A stretch of 17,828 bases of DNA from Anaerolinea thermophila (GCA_020722305.1 DYLB01000023.1:1-17828); one strand, 5' to 3'. Positions 6,495 to 16,819 are shown, counted from the first letter of the stretch. Notes: generated from the letters alone by a model not told the origin. Program-made: numbers and translations.

Positions 6495-6516
6495 GAGCAG
6501 GGCTGTATGGTAAAAT
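6488..6516 (+). promoter_or_regulatory. Extended -10 promoter of the plus-strand membrane-protein gene
   Basis: TGGTAAAAT (6508-6516) is a TG-n extended -10, with CTGCCA (6488-6493, 4 of 6 matches to TTGACA) 17 bases upstream. That -35 is almost the same DNA as the -35 of the divergent promoter. The predicted 5' leader is only about 10 bases and has no Shine-Dalgarno. Confidence 0.5.
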
Positions 6517-6533
6517 TGCTCCGTTAATAAAGT

Positions 6534-7559
6534 ATGGAAGTCTCACAGAACGAAAGTCTCCCTCCGCCCCCCGGTTTGATCGCGTCATTAACGGCAGGTT
6601 TCGAAGCGATTGCCAGCCACGTCTGGGTCATCCTGTTGCCGGTGTTGCTCGACATCTATTTCTGGCTTGGCCCGCGCCTGAGCCTGGAGAAATTGATGGC
6701 TCCACAGATTGCGAAACTGCCGGAAATGATGGACTTGATCATTGCCGACCAGCCGGAACTCCTGCCTGCGGTTCCTTTCAGCCAGGATAGACTGGCCGTC
6801 GAGATCGCATTCCTCAACGATGCCTTTGCCCACTTCAACTTGTTCCGCGCCCTGCGCACCCTGCCGGTGGGGATCTCCAGCCTGATGGCCGGGCGTATGC
6901 CCATTCTCAACCCGCTGGGCAATTTGCAAGTGATTGATGTGGCTTCTCCGGAAGCCGCTTTCGCCTGGCTGCTGGGCCTGACTCTGCTGGGCTGGATCGG
7001 CGGCGGGCTGTACTATGCCCAGGTCGCGGCCGTCCTGCCCTCGCAAACGGGACCCAGGCCCGTCGTCCGGGATGTGATCCAAGCGGTGCTTCTTTCGGGC
7101 ATCTGGACCGGCCTACTGATCGCGGCCAGCATTCCGGCGTTCGTGATGCTGTCGGTCATTATGTTGATCAGCCCGGCCCTGACCCAGTTGGTCCTGCTGC
7201 TTGGCCTGTTCCTGCTGTTGTGGCTGGTTTTGCCGGTATTCTTCTCACCGCACGGGATCTTCACCCGCCAGGAAAGCGCCCTCGAATCGATCCGCAGCAG
7301 CCTGCGCCTGGCGCGTTTTACCCTGCCGACATCCACCCTGTTCGTGATGAGCATCTTCGTCTTAAGCCAGGGGTTGGACCTGCTCTGGAGCGTGCCGGAT
7401 GAAGCCTCGTGGATGTCGCTGGTGGGGATTTTAGGACACGCCTTCGTGACCACTGCGCTGCTGGCGGCGAGCTTCATCTATTATCGCGACACGACCACCT
7501 GGCTGCAAATCGTTCTGGAAAGACTGAAGACCCAGCAAACCAGTTCGGTAAAAATTTAA
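6534..7559 (+). CDS. Polytopic membrane protein of unknown function upstream of gyrB
   Basis: The 341-residue protein has a hydrophilic start (MEVSQNESLPPPPG), a first membrane helix at about 27-46, a 90-residue loop containing short hydrophobic stretches, then helices at about 141-165, 181-210, 213-238, 265-285 and 293-316. The segment FTRQESALESIRSSLRLAR (243-261) between helices is amphipathic, and this layout resembles uncharacterised membrane-domain proteins. I recognise no catalytic residues or named family. Transcription probably starts at the extended -10 at 6511-6516. The next gene, gyrB, begins 60 bases downstream after a small hairpin and may be partly co-transcribed. Confidence 0.72.
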   Translation: MEVSQNESLPPPPGLIASLTAGFEAIASHVWVILLPVLLDIYFWLGPRLSLEKLMAPQIAKLPEMMDLIIADQPELLPAVPFSQDRLAVEIAFLNDAFAHFNLFRALRTLPVGISSLMAGRMPILNPLGNLQVIDVASPEAAFAWLLGLTLLGWIGGGLYYAQVAAVLPSQTGPRPVVRDVIQAVLLSGIWTGLLIAASIPAFVMLSVIMLISPALTQLVLLLGLFLLLWLVLPVFFSPHGIFTRQESALESIRSSLRLARFTLPTSTLFVMSIFVLSQGLDLLWSVPDEASWMSLVGILGHAFVTTALLAASFIYYRDTTTWLQIVLERLKTQQTSSVKI

Positions 7560-7584
7560 TCATTCGATTCATCACGCTCTGACA

Positions 7585-7601
7585 GGCCAATTCGCTTGGC
7601 C
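7585..7601 (+). terminator. Weak hairpin between the membrane-protein gene and gyrB
   Basis: GGCCAA (7585-7590) pairs with TTGGCC (7596-7601), followed by GCTTTT. The stem is only 6 bp and lies 6 bases from the gyrB Shine-Dalgarno. It could be a weak terminator or a structure that tunes gyrB translation. Confidence 0.3.
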
Positions 7602-7619
7602 GCTTTTGGAGGTTAATCC

Positions 7620-9521
<1,902 letters not shown>

Positions 9522-9546
9522 CCCAAACAGAATCGCCCTTCTCTCT

Positions 9547-9585
9547 CAACTCTGGCAAACTACCGCCGGAGTTGTGTTTTTAATT
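9547..9585 (+). terminator. Intrinsic terminator of gyrB
   Basis: A 10-bp stem with one G-T wobble (9547-9556 with 9565-9574, 8-base loop) is followed by TGTTTTTAATT. It starts 26 bases after the gyrB stop codon and separates gyrB from the histidine kinase gene. Confidence 0.82.
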
Positions 9586-9649
9586 CCCCGACTTTCCAAC
9601 CTTACCGCTTTGTTATGAAAAGGCCATCCTCCCCGTCTGTAATGTAGTG

Positions 9650-9655
9650 TAAAAT
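9650..9655 (+). promoter_or_regulatory. Possible -10 of the histidine kinase gene
   Basis: TAAAAT at 9650-9655 lies about 41 bases upstream of the ATG at 9697, in the short AT-richer gap after the gyrB terminator. No convincing -35 hexamer is seen at the usual distance, so this is a weak call. Confidence 0.3.
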
Positions 9656-9696
9656 TCTTGACAATCATCCTCCCAAGGCGCGACTCAGAATCCTCT

Positions 9697-12600
9697 ATGA
9701 CCCAGTTCCTGAAATCTTCGAATATTCCCCGCTGGATGGGGCGCCTCCTCCAGGCTATCGTCATGGGTTACCAAGCCCTGGCCCTCCTGGCGTTGGTTTA
9801 CGCCCTTTACCTTGGACTGAACTGGATCCGCCAGCCCTTCATCGGCGCCTTCGTCGAACACAGCATGGTCTTCAACGGCGTCGGCCCGGCCGATGATCCC
9901 GCCTGGACGATTTTCAACCAGAACATCCGCTTCGGGGACCGGCTGCTCGAAATCGCCGGGACGCAGGTCAACTCCGCCGCTGAGATGCAGGATATGCTCA
10001 GCCTGTTCGAGCCGGGGAAGACCGTCCTGGTCAGCATCCAGCGCGCCGACGGCAGCATTTCACTCTACGACGTGACTCTGCAAGCCTTCCCGCAAGACAG
10101 CATCATCTCTTACTTCCTGATCCCCTCCCTCGTCAGCCTGGTTTACTTGGGGGTCAGCCTGTGGATTTTCGGATTCAGGCGGGCCGAATCAGCCGGACGG
10201 GCCTTCGCCCTGTTCTCGTCGTCGGTAGCCATCGTCAGCGGGGCGTTCTTCGACCTGTATACCACCCACCGTTTAACCACCCTTTGGACCCTCTCGATCG
10301 GAGTCGCCGGAGGAGCGCTCTTCGACCTGACGCTGACCTTCCCGCAGGAAACGCGCTTCACCCTCAACCGTCCCTACCTGCGCTGGCTCGGTTACGCGGC
10401 CGGGCTTGGGCTGGCGCTCTATGCCTTCCCGACCCTCTACAACCTCGAAACCCCGACTCTCTATTTTTCCCGCTGGGTGCTGCTTTACGGCTTCATGGCC
10501 GCCGTGCTGATCTTCTTTATCGGCGGGATGGTCGTGCGCGCCTTGACCACCCGTTCACCCATCATCAAAAATCAGAGCCAGACCATCCTGTGGGGTACGC
10601 TGTTAGCTTTTGGGCCATTATTCGTCTGGCTGCTGGCTTCGACCTCGGGGCCGATCAACTTCAGCCCTAACATTTTCGTCTCCACGGTCATTTTCCCGAT
10701 TGCCATCGGATACACCATCCTGCGTTTTCGCCTGCTGCAAGCCGACTACCTGCTGACCCAGGTCATCCTGTACGCCATCCTGTCGGTGCTGGCCGTTAGC
10801 GGGTACGCCTTGCTGATCACCGGCTTGAGCCTGATCTTCAGCGGGCTGATCGATTCGATGAACCCGATCATCGTCGGCGTTATCGTCTTTGCGTTGGTCT
10901 TGCTGCTCAACCCGCTCCGCACCCGCCTGCAAGGGCTGATAGATGCCATCTTCTTCCGCGGCAAGCAGGCTTACCAGCAGCGCCTCCAGGAATTCGGCCA
11001 CGAACTGACCAGCGCCCTGGCCCTGCCCACCATCCTGAAACTGTTGCGGGACAACATCCACGAGAGCATGATCCCCAGCCAGTTGCATATCTTCGTCCAC
11101 GACCCGGTCAACGACCAGTATGTGGCCGCGCCGGATGAGAACGACCGCCCCACCACCGACATCCGTTTCGCGGCCAGCAGCCCCCTGGTCCACCTGCTCG
11201 ATTCCGAGCGCATCCCGCTCTACGTGGATCCGACCAACCTGCCGGTCTCGCTGGTCTCCGAAAAGCCGCGCCTGGCGTTGCTCGGCGCGACCCTGTTCGT
11301 CCCCCTCGCCGGGAAAGACCGTCCGGTCGGCTGGCTGGCCCTGGGTCCGCGCCGCTCCGGGCAGGTTTATTCCGGCCAGGAGTTGAACTTCCTCGACAAT
11401 CTCAGCGACCAGGCCGCCCTGGCCATCGAGCGGGCCCAGATCGTGGATAACCTCGAACGCCGGGTGCAGGAAATGAACGCCCTGACCCGCGTTGCCCAGG
11501 GCGTCAACATCACCCTGACCTTCGACGACGTGCTGGAACTGATCTACGCCCAGACCACCCTCATCATCCCCGCCACCGACCTGCACATCACCCTCTACAA
11601 CCAGGGCGGCAAGTACAACTATTACGCTTTCTGCATCGAACACAATGACCGGGACACGAGCCGCGAAAACGTGCCCCTGCCCGGCAACCAGGGCTTGGAA
11701 GGGGTGGTGCTTCAGACCAGCCGCCCGATCGTCACCCAGGATTACACCCGCGAGTGCCAATTGCGCAAGGTGCTGCCCTCGGCTCCCGGCCTGTACGCCT
11801 GGATGGGCGTGCCGCTCAATGCCGGGGCCGAGACAATCGGCGCCCTTAGCGTGGGCAGCCGCCAGACCGACGTGCTCTACACCCGGGCCCAGCTCAACCT
11901 GCTCCAGGCCATCGCCGACCAGACCGCCGGCGCCATCGTCAAGGCCCGCCTGCTGGAGGAGACCGAGAAGCGCGCCCGCCAGTTGACCACCCTGAACGAC
12001 ATCACCCGCCAGTTGACCTCCACCCTCGAACTCGAACCGCTGCTCCAGAACATCCTGGAGAACGCGGCCGACATCCTCAACTGCGAAGCCGGGAGCCTGT
12101 TCCTGACCGACGACCAGAGCGACGACATGATCTTCAAGGTCACGGTCGGACCTGTGGCCAGCGACCTGCTCGGACAGCGAATGCCGTCGAACCGGGGCAT
12201 TGTCGGGCAGGTGGTCCAGTCTCGCCAGCCGCTGATCGAGAACGACGCCCAAAACTCCCCGTTCCGCTTCGCCGCCCCGGATGAGAAGACGGGATTTATT
12301 ACTCGCACCATCCTGGCTGTGCCGCTCGAAGTCAAGGAACGCATCATCGGCGTGATCGAGATCATCAACCGCAAAGACGGCATGCCCTTCGACGAGGACG
12401 ACAAGAACCTGTTGACCGCCTTCGCCGGCCAGGCTGCGGTTGCCATCGAGAATGCCCGCCTGTACACCAGCACCGACCAGGAACTGGCCGCCCGCGTGGA
12501 AGAACTCTCGGTCATGCAGCGCATTGACCGCGAACTCAACGCCAGCCTCGACGTAGCCCGGGCGATGCGCATCACCCTCGATTGGGCCTTGCGCCAGTCC

Positions 12601-13704
12601 GCGGCCCAGGCCGGGATGATCTGCACCCTCGAGGAGCGCGGCCTGCGCCTGATGGCCCACCAGGGCTACAACAGCGAACTGGACGAATACGAAACCAGCC
12701 ATATCCCGGTCGAGCGGCCCAGCATCCGGGCCGCAATCGAAACCGGGCAGACCCAGCACGCCGTCTTCGACCCCGGCAGCAACGGCAGCGGCGGCTTCCT
12801 GACGGGCGTCGTCTCTCAGGTCATCATCCCTATCCGGCGCGAAGCCACCGTGATCGGCCTGCTGCTGCTCGAAAGCACCCAGACCGCCGACGCCCAGGAA
12901 GACCTGGGTTTCCTCAACCGTCTCAGCGACCACGCCGCCATCGCCATCGCCAACGCCCAGCTTTACACTGCGGTACAGGACGCCAACGCGGCCAAGAGCG
13001 AGTTCGTCTCTTTCGTGGCCCACGAGTTAAAAAACCCGATGACCTCTATCAAAGGCTACACCGAACTCCTGGCCGGGGGGCAGGTCGGCCAGATCAACGA
13101 GATGCAGGCCAACTTCCTGAACACGATCCGCTCCAACGTCCAACGCATGGACACGCTCGTCTCCGACCTGAACGACAATTCCAAGATCGAAGCCGGACGC
13201 CTGCGCCTGCAATTTGCCGAAGTCAAAGTGCCGGATGTCGTGGATGATGCCGTCCGCTCCACCCGGCGGCAGATTGAGGACAAGAAGCAGACGATTGCGG
13301 TCGAAATCCCTGAAAGCCTGCCCCCCGTCTGGGCCGACCGGACCCGCATCGGCCAGGTGCTGGTCAACCTGGTCAGCAACGCCCACAAGTACACGCCCGA
13401 AGGCGGTCACATCCTCATCGGCGCGGAAGCCACCGAAAACCAGTGGGACCCGCAAGGCGCGCCGCGCGTGGTTCACATCTGGGTCGAGGACAACGGCATC
13501 GGCATCAGCGTCGAAGACCAGCGCAAGATCTTCACAAAATTTTTCCGTTCAGAAGACCAGAGCGCCCGCGAATCCCCCGGCACCGGCCTCGGCCTGAACA
13601 TCACCAAGAGCCTGGTGGAAATGCAGAACGGCCGCATCTGGTTCGAGAGCGAGTTCCGCAAGGGGACGACCTTCCATTTCACCATCCCGGTGGCAGAAGC
13701 ATAG
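9697..13704 (+). CDS. Membrane histidine kinase with PDZ-like domain and four GAF domains
   Basis: The 1335-residue protein begins with a membrane helix (18-40), then an apparent PDZ-like fold (about 62-128, with GDRLLEIAGTQVNSAAEM) that would lie outside the cell, then about nine more helices (138-406). Four cytoplasmic GAF domains follow at roughly 435-585, 605-755, 765-925 and 938-1095, joined by coiled-coil linkers. HisKA carries the phospho-acceptor H1109 (FVAHELKNPM), and the HATPase domain has an N box (N1228), G1 (DNGIGIS, from D1265) and G2 (GTGLGL, from G1295). It should autophosphorylate on H1109 and pass phosphate to a regulator not encoded next to it. An in-frame TTG at 9658 overlaps the likely -10 region, so I chose the ATG at 9697, although no Shine-Dalgarno is visible. 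The FIST gene follows 74 bases downstream and is a likely partner. Confidence 0.92.
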   Translation: MTQFLKSSNIPRWMGRLLQAIVMGYQALALLALVYALYLGLNWIRQPFIGAFVEHSMVFNGVGPADDPAWTIFNQNIRFGDRLLEIAGTQVNSAAEMQDMLSLFEPGKTVLVSIQRADGSISLYDVTLQAFPQDSIISYFLIPSLVSLVYLGVSLWIFGFRRAESAGRAFALFSSSVAIVSGAFFDLYTTHRLTTLWTLSIGVAGGALFDLTLTFPQETRFTLNRPYLRWLGYAAGLGLALYAFPTLYNLETPTLYFSRWVLLYGFMAAVLIFFIGGMVVRALTTRSPIIKNQSQTILWGTLLAFGPLFVWLLASTSGPINFSPNIFVSTVIFPIAIGYTILRFRLLQADYLLTQVILYAILSVLAVSGYALLITGLSLIFSGLIDSMNPIIVGVIVFALVLLLNPLRTRLQGLIDAIFFRGKQAYQQRLQEFGHELTSALALPTILKLLRDNIHESMIPSQLHIFVHDPVNDQYVAAPDENDRPTTDIRFAASSPLVHLLDSERIPLYVDPTNLPVSLVSEKPRLALLGATLFVPLAGKDRPVGWLALGPRRSGQVYSGQELNFLDNLSDQAALAIERAQIVDNLERRVQEMNALTRVAQGVNITLTFDDVLELIYAQTTLIIPATDLHITLYNQGGKYNYYAFCIEHNDRDTSRENVPLPGNQGLEGVVLQTSRPIVTQDYTRECQLRKVLPSAPGLYAWMGVPLNAGAETIGALSVGSRQTDVLYTRAQLNLLQAIADQTAGAIVKARLLEETEKRARQLTTLNDITRQLTSTLELEPLLQNILENAADILNCEAGSLFLTDDQSDDMIFKVTVGPVASDLLGQRMPSNRGIVGQVVQSRQPLIENDAQNSPFRFAAPDEKTGFITRTILAVPLEVKERIIGVIEIINRKDGMPFDEDDKNLLTAFAGQAAVAIENARLYTSTDQELAARVEELSVMQRIDRELNASLDVARAMRITLDWALRQSAAQAGMICTLEERGLRLMAHQGYNSELDEYETSHIPVERPSIRAAIETGQTQHAVFDPGSNGSGGFLTGVVSQVIIPIRREATVIGLLLLESTQTADAQEDLGFLNRLSDHAAIAIANAQLYTAVQDANAAKSEFVSFVAHELKNPMTSIKGYTELLAGGQVGQINEMQANFLNTIRSNVQRMDTLVSDLNDNSKIEAGRLRLQFAEVKVPDVVDDAVRSTRRQIEDKKQTIAVEIPESLPPVWADRTRIGQVLVNLVSNAHKYTPEGGHILIGAEATENQWDPQGAPRVVHIWVEDNGIGISVEDQRKIFTKFFRSEDQSARESPGTGLGLNITKSLVEMQNGRIWFESEFRKGTTFHFTIPVAEA

Positions 13705-13705
13705 C

Positions 13706-13721
13706 GCGACATTTATGTCGC
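13706..13721. repeat. 7-bp inverted repeat between kinase and FIST genes
   Basis: GCGACAT (13706-13712), TT, ATGTCGC (13715-13721) is a perfect inverted repeat starting two bases after the kinase stop codon. It could be an operator for the FIST gene or a small hairpin at the kinase mRNA end. A weak promoter-like pair (GTGACA 13742-13747, TATTGT 13763-13768, 15-base spacer) lies just downstream. Confidence 0.4.
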
Positions 13722-13778
13722 ATTACAGAATCTTCGAGATCGTGACAGTTTTTCGAGAGCAATATTGTAGGAGAGCTT

Positions 13779-14945
13779 ATGGCGATGTTCGCAGCAGTTG
13801 GTCAGGCCCAGGAACTGGACGGGCGCGAGGCCGGTCTCCAGGCCACCCACCAGGCGCTCAATGACCTGCAATCCAGCACCACACCCTCGCTGGCGATCGT
13901 GGTCTCGTCGCACCATTACGACGCCCACCTGGTGGCTACCGGCGTGGCCAGCCTGCTCGGTGACGTGCCCACCATCGGCTTCAGTTCGCCCTCCGGCCTG
14001 AGCGTCAACGGCCAGCACGTCCATTCGGTCGTGGTCGGCCTGCTCACCGGCAGCGATGTGCTCGCCGACCAGCTCTGGCTTTCGGGTTATGCCCAGAGCA
14101 GCCGCGAGACAGCCAGCCGCCTGACCCAGGCGGTAGCGGACGGCCGGCTGACCGGGCGCGGCCTGATCCTGTTTGCCGACGGTTTCAACGGCGACGCCGA
14201 GCAGCTCTGCAACGGGCTGGCGGAACACGCGATCTGCATCGCCGGAGGCCTCTCCAGCGGCGACCTGCACACTGGCCTGACCTACCAGATTGCCGGAAAC
14301 CAAAACGGGACCGGCGGGCTGGCCGCGCTGTTACTGAAAGGGGAGATCCGGCTGGGAGTGGGTTCCGCCCACGGCTGGCTGCCGGCGGGCAATATGTTCC
14401 GCGTGACCCGCTCGCGGGGGTTCTGGGTCCGCACCCTCGACGGGCGTCCGGCGTCCGAATCGTATGCCCAATTATTTGGCTATCCGGCCCGCGAATGGGC
14501 TTTCCCGCCGCTCAACCACCTGGCGCGGCTCTACCCGCTTGGCGTGGAACGCAGCGAGGAGAAACTGCTGGTGCGCGCCCCGTTGCGAGTCGAAGCCGAC
14601 GGCAGTTTCCGCATGAACGCCACCATCCGCGACGGTGTGGATGCCCACCTGCTGGTGGGCAGTCCCAGCGCCTGCCGCCAGGCCGCCCAGGACGCCGCCC
14701 AGCAGGCCCTCTCCCGGCTTGGCAAGGCCCGCCCGGTGATGGCCCTGGTGCTGGCCGACATCGCCTGGCAGATGCTGCTCGAAGCCACACCCGGCGTCGA
14801 GGTTCAGGCAATCCAGGATGTGCTAGGGCAGGGGGTGCCGATCATCGGCGGCTATACGTTAGGACAGATCGTCCCCGGCGACCCCAACCCCCAGTTCCTG
14901 AACCAGCACATCGTCGTGATTGTCTTCGGCGAGCCGAAGGAGTAA
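13779..14945 (+). CDS. FIST-domain signal-transduction protein (FIST_N plus FIST_C)
   Basis: The 388-residue soluble protein shows the usual two-part FIST layout. An N-terminal part (about 35-225) includes TIGFSSPSG and GGLSSGD-like motifs and GLILFADGFNGD. A C-terminal part (about 235-385) includes LLVRAPLRVEADGSF, a helical stretch rich in Gln and Ala, and the closing VPIIGGYTLGQIVPGD. FIST domains are predicted ligand sensors, possibly for amino-acid-like compounds, and are often coded beside histidine kinases or chemotaxis proteins. The start ATG has AGGAG (13769-13773) 5 bases upstream. It sits 74 bases after the four-GAF kinase on the same strand and is followed by a strong terminator, so the two genes probably work together. 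The ligand and the direct link to the kinase are inference. Confidence 0.85.
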   Translation: MAMFAAVGQAQELDGREAGLQATHQALNDLQSSTTPSLAIVVSSHHYDAHLVATGVASLLGDVPTIGFSSPSGLSVNGQHVHSVVVGLLTGSDVLADQLWLSGYAQSSRETASRLTQAVADGRLTGRGLILFADGFNGDAEQLCNGLAEHAICIAGGLSSGDLHTGLTYQIAGNQNGTGGLAALLLKGEIRLGVGSAHGWLPAGNMFRVTRSRGFWVRTLDGRPASESYAQLFGYPAREWAFPPLNHLARLYPLGVERSEEKLLVRAPLRVEADGSFRMNATIRDGVDAHLLVGSPSACRQAAQDAAQQALSRLGKARPVMALVLADIAWQMLLEATPGVEVQAIQDVLGQGVPIIGGYTLGQIVPGDPNPQFLNQHIVVIVFGEPKE

Positions 14946-14959
14946 AATCCCAAATCAGC

Positions 14960-15005
14960 AATGAGACCCCGCTTCCATTTGAAGGATCGGGGTCTCATTA
15001 TTTTT
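14960..15005 (+). terminator. Intrinsic terminator of the FIST gene
   Basis: A perfect 12-bp stem (14960-14971 with 14988-14999) encloses a 16-base loop that can itself pair (CTTC with GAAG), followed by TTTTT (15001-15005). It begins 14 bases after the FIST stop. On the minus strand it lies about 40 bases beyond the trpB stop but with a poor T-run, so it may only partly stop the convergent transcript. Confidence 0.88.
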
Positions 15006-15041
15006 AAGGATGTCTGCTCAGAGGGGGCGTCGCGCGCGCGT

Positions 15042-16415
15042 TCAGGCCGGCAGTCCCACTTTCGGCAGTTTCTCCATGGCCGCCTTGATCGCCTCGGCGG
15101 GATATTCGTAATCTTCCAACTTGCCGCCCAGGTAGTTCTCGTAGGCTGCCATGTCGAAATGTCCATGCCCCGAAAAGTTGAAGAGGATGACGCGCTTCTC
15201 ACCTTTGGCCTTGGCGTCCAGCGCCTCGTCTATGACGACGCGGATGGCGTGCGCCGTCTCCGGCGCGGGGATGATCCCTTCGGCGCGTGCAAATTGGATA
15301 GCCGCCTCGAAGGTGGTTTTTTGCGGTACGGAAGTCGCCTGGATCAGCCCGGCATCACAGAAAGCGGACAAACTCGGCGCCATACCGTGATAGCGCAGGC
15401 CGCCGGCGTGAATAGCAGGCGGGACGAAGTCATGCCCCAGCGTGTGCATCTTGACCACCGGGGCCATCTTGGCCGTATCGCCGTAGTCGAAGGTATAGAC
15501 ACCCCTCGTGATGGACGGCGCGGCGGTCGGCTCTACGGCTAACAGGCGGGCGCGCTGTCCATTCTTGAGATTCTCGCGCAGGAACGGGTAGGCGATTCCG
15601 GCGAAGTTCGAGCCGCCGCCCACACAGCCGATGACCACATCGGGGTATTCCCCGGCCAGGTCCATCTGCTTGAGCGCCTCTTCGCCAATCACCGTCTGGT
15701 GCATCAGCACATGATTCAACACCGAACCCAAACTGTACTTCTTTGCGCCGCCCGAAGTAGCGGCTACCTCTACTGCCTCTGAAATGGCAATACCCAGCGA
15801 GCCGGGGTTGTCGGGATCGGCCGCCAGCACCGAGCGCCCGTAGTTGGTGCGGTCGGTGGGACTGGCGAAGACCTGCGCCCCGTAGGTGTGCATCATCACG
15901 CGGCGATAGGGCTTCTGCTGGTACGAAACCTTGACCATGTACACTTCCAGGTCAAGATCGAAGAAGTTGCAAGCCAGCGAGAGCGCCGAACCCCACTGAC
16001 CGGCCCCGGTTTCGGTGGTCAATGCCCTGGTGCCGGCGGCTTTGTTGTAAAAGGCCTGGGCAACAGCCGTATTGGGCTTGTGGCTGCCAGCCGGGGAGAC
16101 GCTTTCATTCTTGAAATAGATATGGGCTGGCGTGCCAAGCGCCTTTTCCAATCGCCGGGCGCGGATGAGCGGCGTCGGCCTCCACAATTTGTAAATCTCA
16201 CGCACTTCATCGGGGATGTCAATGAAACGTTCGGTAGAGACCTCCTGCAAAATCAACTCCATCGGGAACAGGGCAGCCAGAAAGTCCGGCGTGACCGGTT
16301 CGAGCGTATCCGGCCGCAAGACGGGAGTCGGCGGCAGCGGGCTGTCGGCCATCACGTTGTACCAGGCCTTCGGCAGGTCGCTCTCGTTCAAAAGAAAATG
16401 GGTTTGTTCAGACAT
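15042..16415 (-). CDS. trpB: Tryptophan synthase beta chain, TrpB2-type
   Basis: The 457-residue protein is a fold-type II PLP enzyme. The cofactor lysine is K113 (AGSHKPNTA), the substrate-activating glutamate is E135 (TETGAGQWG) and the phosphate-binding loop is GGGSN (266-270). The length, the long N-terminal region (RPTPLIRARRLE) and the sequence EVYMVKVSYQQKPYRR mark the TrpB2 branch rather than canonical 400-residue TrpB1. It makes L-tryptophan from serine and indole. No trpA is present in the window, in keeping with TrpB2 proteins that act alone or salvage indole. The ATG at 16415 has AAGGAG (16422-16427) 6 bases upstream. It is the only intact gene downstream of the Trp T-box leader (17201-17558) and may be controlled by it, although 785 bases of remnants and repeats lie between. 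Confidence 0.93.
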   Translation of the reverse strand: MSEQTHFLLNESDLPKAWYNVMADSPLPPTPVLRPDTLEPVTPDFLAALFPMELILQEVSTERFIDIPDEVREIYKLWRPTPLIRARRLEKALGTPAHIYFKNESVSPAGSHKPNTAVAQAFYNKAAGTRALTTETGAGQWGSALSLACNFFDLDLEVYMVKVSYQQKPYRRVMMHTYGAQVFASPTDRTNYGRSVLAADPDNPGSLGIAISEAVEVAATSGGAKKYSLGSVLNHVLMHQTVIGEEALKQMDLAGEYPDVVIGCVGGGSNFAGIAYPFLRENLKNGQRARLLAVEPTAAPSITRGVYTFDYGDTAKMAPVVKMHTLGHDFVPPAIHAGGLRYHGMAPSLSAFCDAGLIQATSVPQKTTFEAAIQFARAEGIIPAPETAHAIRVVIDEALDAKAKGEKRVILFNFSGHGHFDMAAYENYLGGKLEDYEYPAEAIKAAMEKLPKVGLPA

Positions 16416-16427
16416 GGGAAACTCCTT

Positions 16428-16485
16428 AGGATTTTAGATTTTAGATTTGCGATTTACGATTTACGATTGATGATTTGCGATTGCT
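16428..16485. repeat. AT-rich degenerate tandem repeat
   Basis: This stretch is made of short repeated words such as GATTTTAGATTTT, GATTTACGATTTACGATT and GATTTGCGATT with a period of about 7-9 bases. It lies between the trpS remnant and trpB. It is far poorer in GC than the genes and looks like non-coding dispersed repeat material. Confidence 0.55.
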
Positions 16486-16488
16486 CCT

Positions 16489-16521
16489 TCAAGGCGGCTG
16501 GAAGATAATTTCTGCGATCAT
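16489..16521 (-). other. Tiny ORF with Shine-Dalgarno (possible leader peptide or gene stub)
   Basis: On the minus strand an ATG at 16521 preceded by AGGAG reads MIAEIIFQPP and then stops. It contains no Trp codon, so it is not a trp attenuator peptide. It may be the start of a gene otherwise lost, like the neighbouring trpS remnant, or chance. Low confidence. Confidence 0.2.
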
Positions 16522-16535
16522 TGTCTCTCCTGTCT

Positions 16536-16819
16536 CTAAAAAATACCTTCGATATCATCGTTGTGCAGCACTTTCTCGCTGAACGGGCAGCTGGTCAGCA
16601 GGCCCATATTCTCGCAGACCTCTTCCAGCGTCTGCCCGGCGATGAACTTGGCTCGACCGTGCTGCCGAATAACACTTCCATCAATTCCCTGGGGCGGGAG
16701 ATGAACTCAGCCCGGCGCTCGCGCAATGGGGCGAGATAGGCGTTCAGCGTCCCGGCCAGGTGGCCGATGTGACGCGGCCCGGTAGGGCGGTGGCCGGTGA
16801 GGATGCGTTTCTTGGACAT
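16536..16819 (-). pseudogene. trpS: trpS remnant (tryptophanyl-tRNA synthetase with internal deletion and frameshift)
   Basis: The minus-strand reading from the ATG at 16819 (GAGAGG just upstream) gives MSKKRILTGHRPTGPRHIGH, the TrpRS N-terminus with its class-I HIGH motif. After LAGTLN it jumps straight to AYLAPLRERRAEF, which in TrpRS belongs to the C-terminal end (the usual LAPIRERR segment). About 240 codons, including the Rossmann core and KMSKS loop, are missing compared with the usual 330-350 residues. Around 16680 a frameshift moves the rest (GRAKFIAGQTLEEV, then CENMGLL) into another frame that ends with TAG at 16536. In the starting frame the stop is at 16595. The product cannot be an active synthetase, so a working trpS must exist elsewhere or this is an assembly collapse. 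Confidence 0.72.

Noticed and set aside
10618..13023. 801-codon open frame opposite the histidine kinase
   Set aside because: It is antisense to well-defined GAF and kinase domains and is a low-complexity, Gly/Asp/Gln-rich translation typical of shadow frames.
15030..15039. CGCGCGCGCG run as a possible Z-DNA signal
   Set aside because: Five dinucleotides in a GC-rich gap is short and expected by chance, and nothing else supports a role.
14961..16508. Plus-strand frames opposite trpB
   Set aside because: They have no start signals and are antisense to an intact PLP enzyme. One begins inside the FIST terminator.
16489..16521. Trp attenuator leader peptide ahead of trpB
   Set aside because: The short ORF has no Trp codons and no alternative hairpins downstream. 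Trp control is explained by the T-box.
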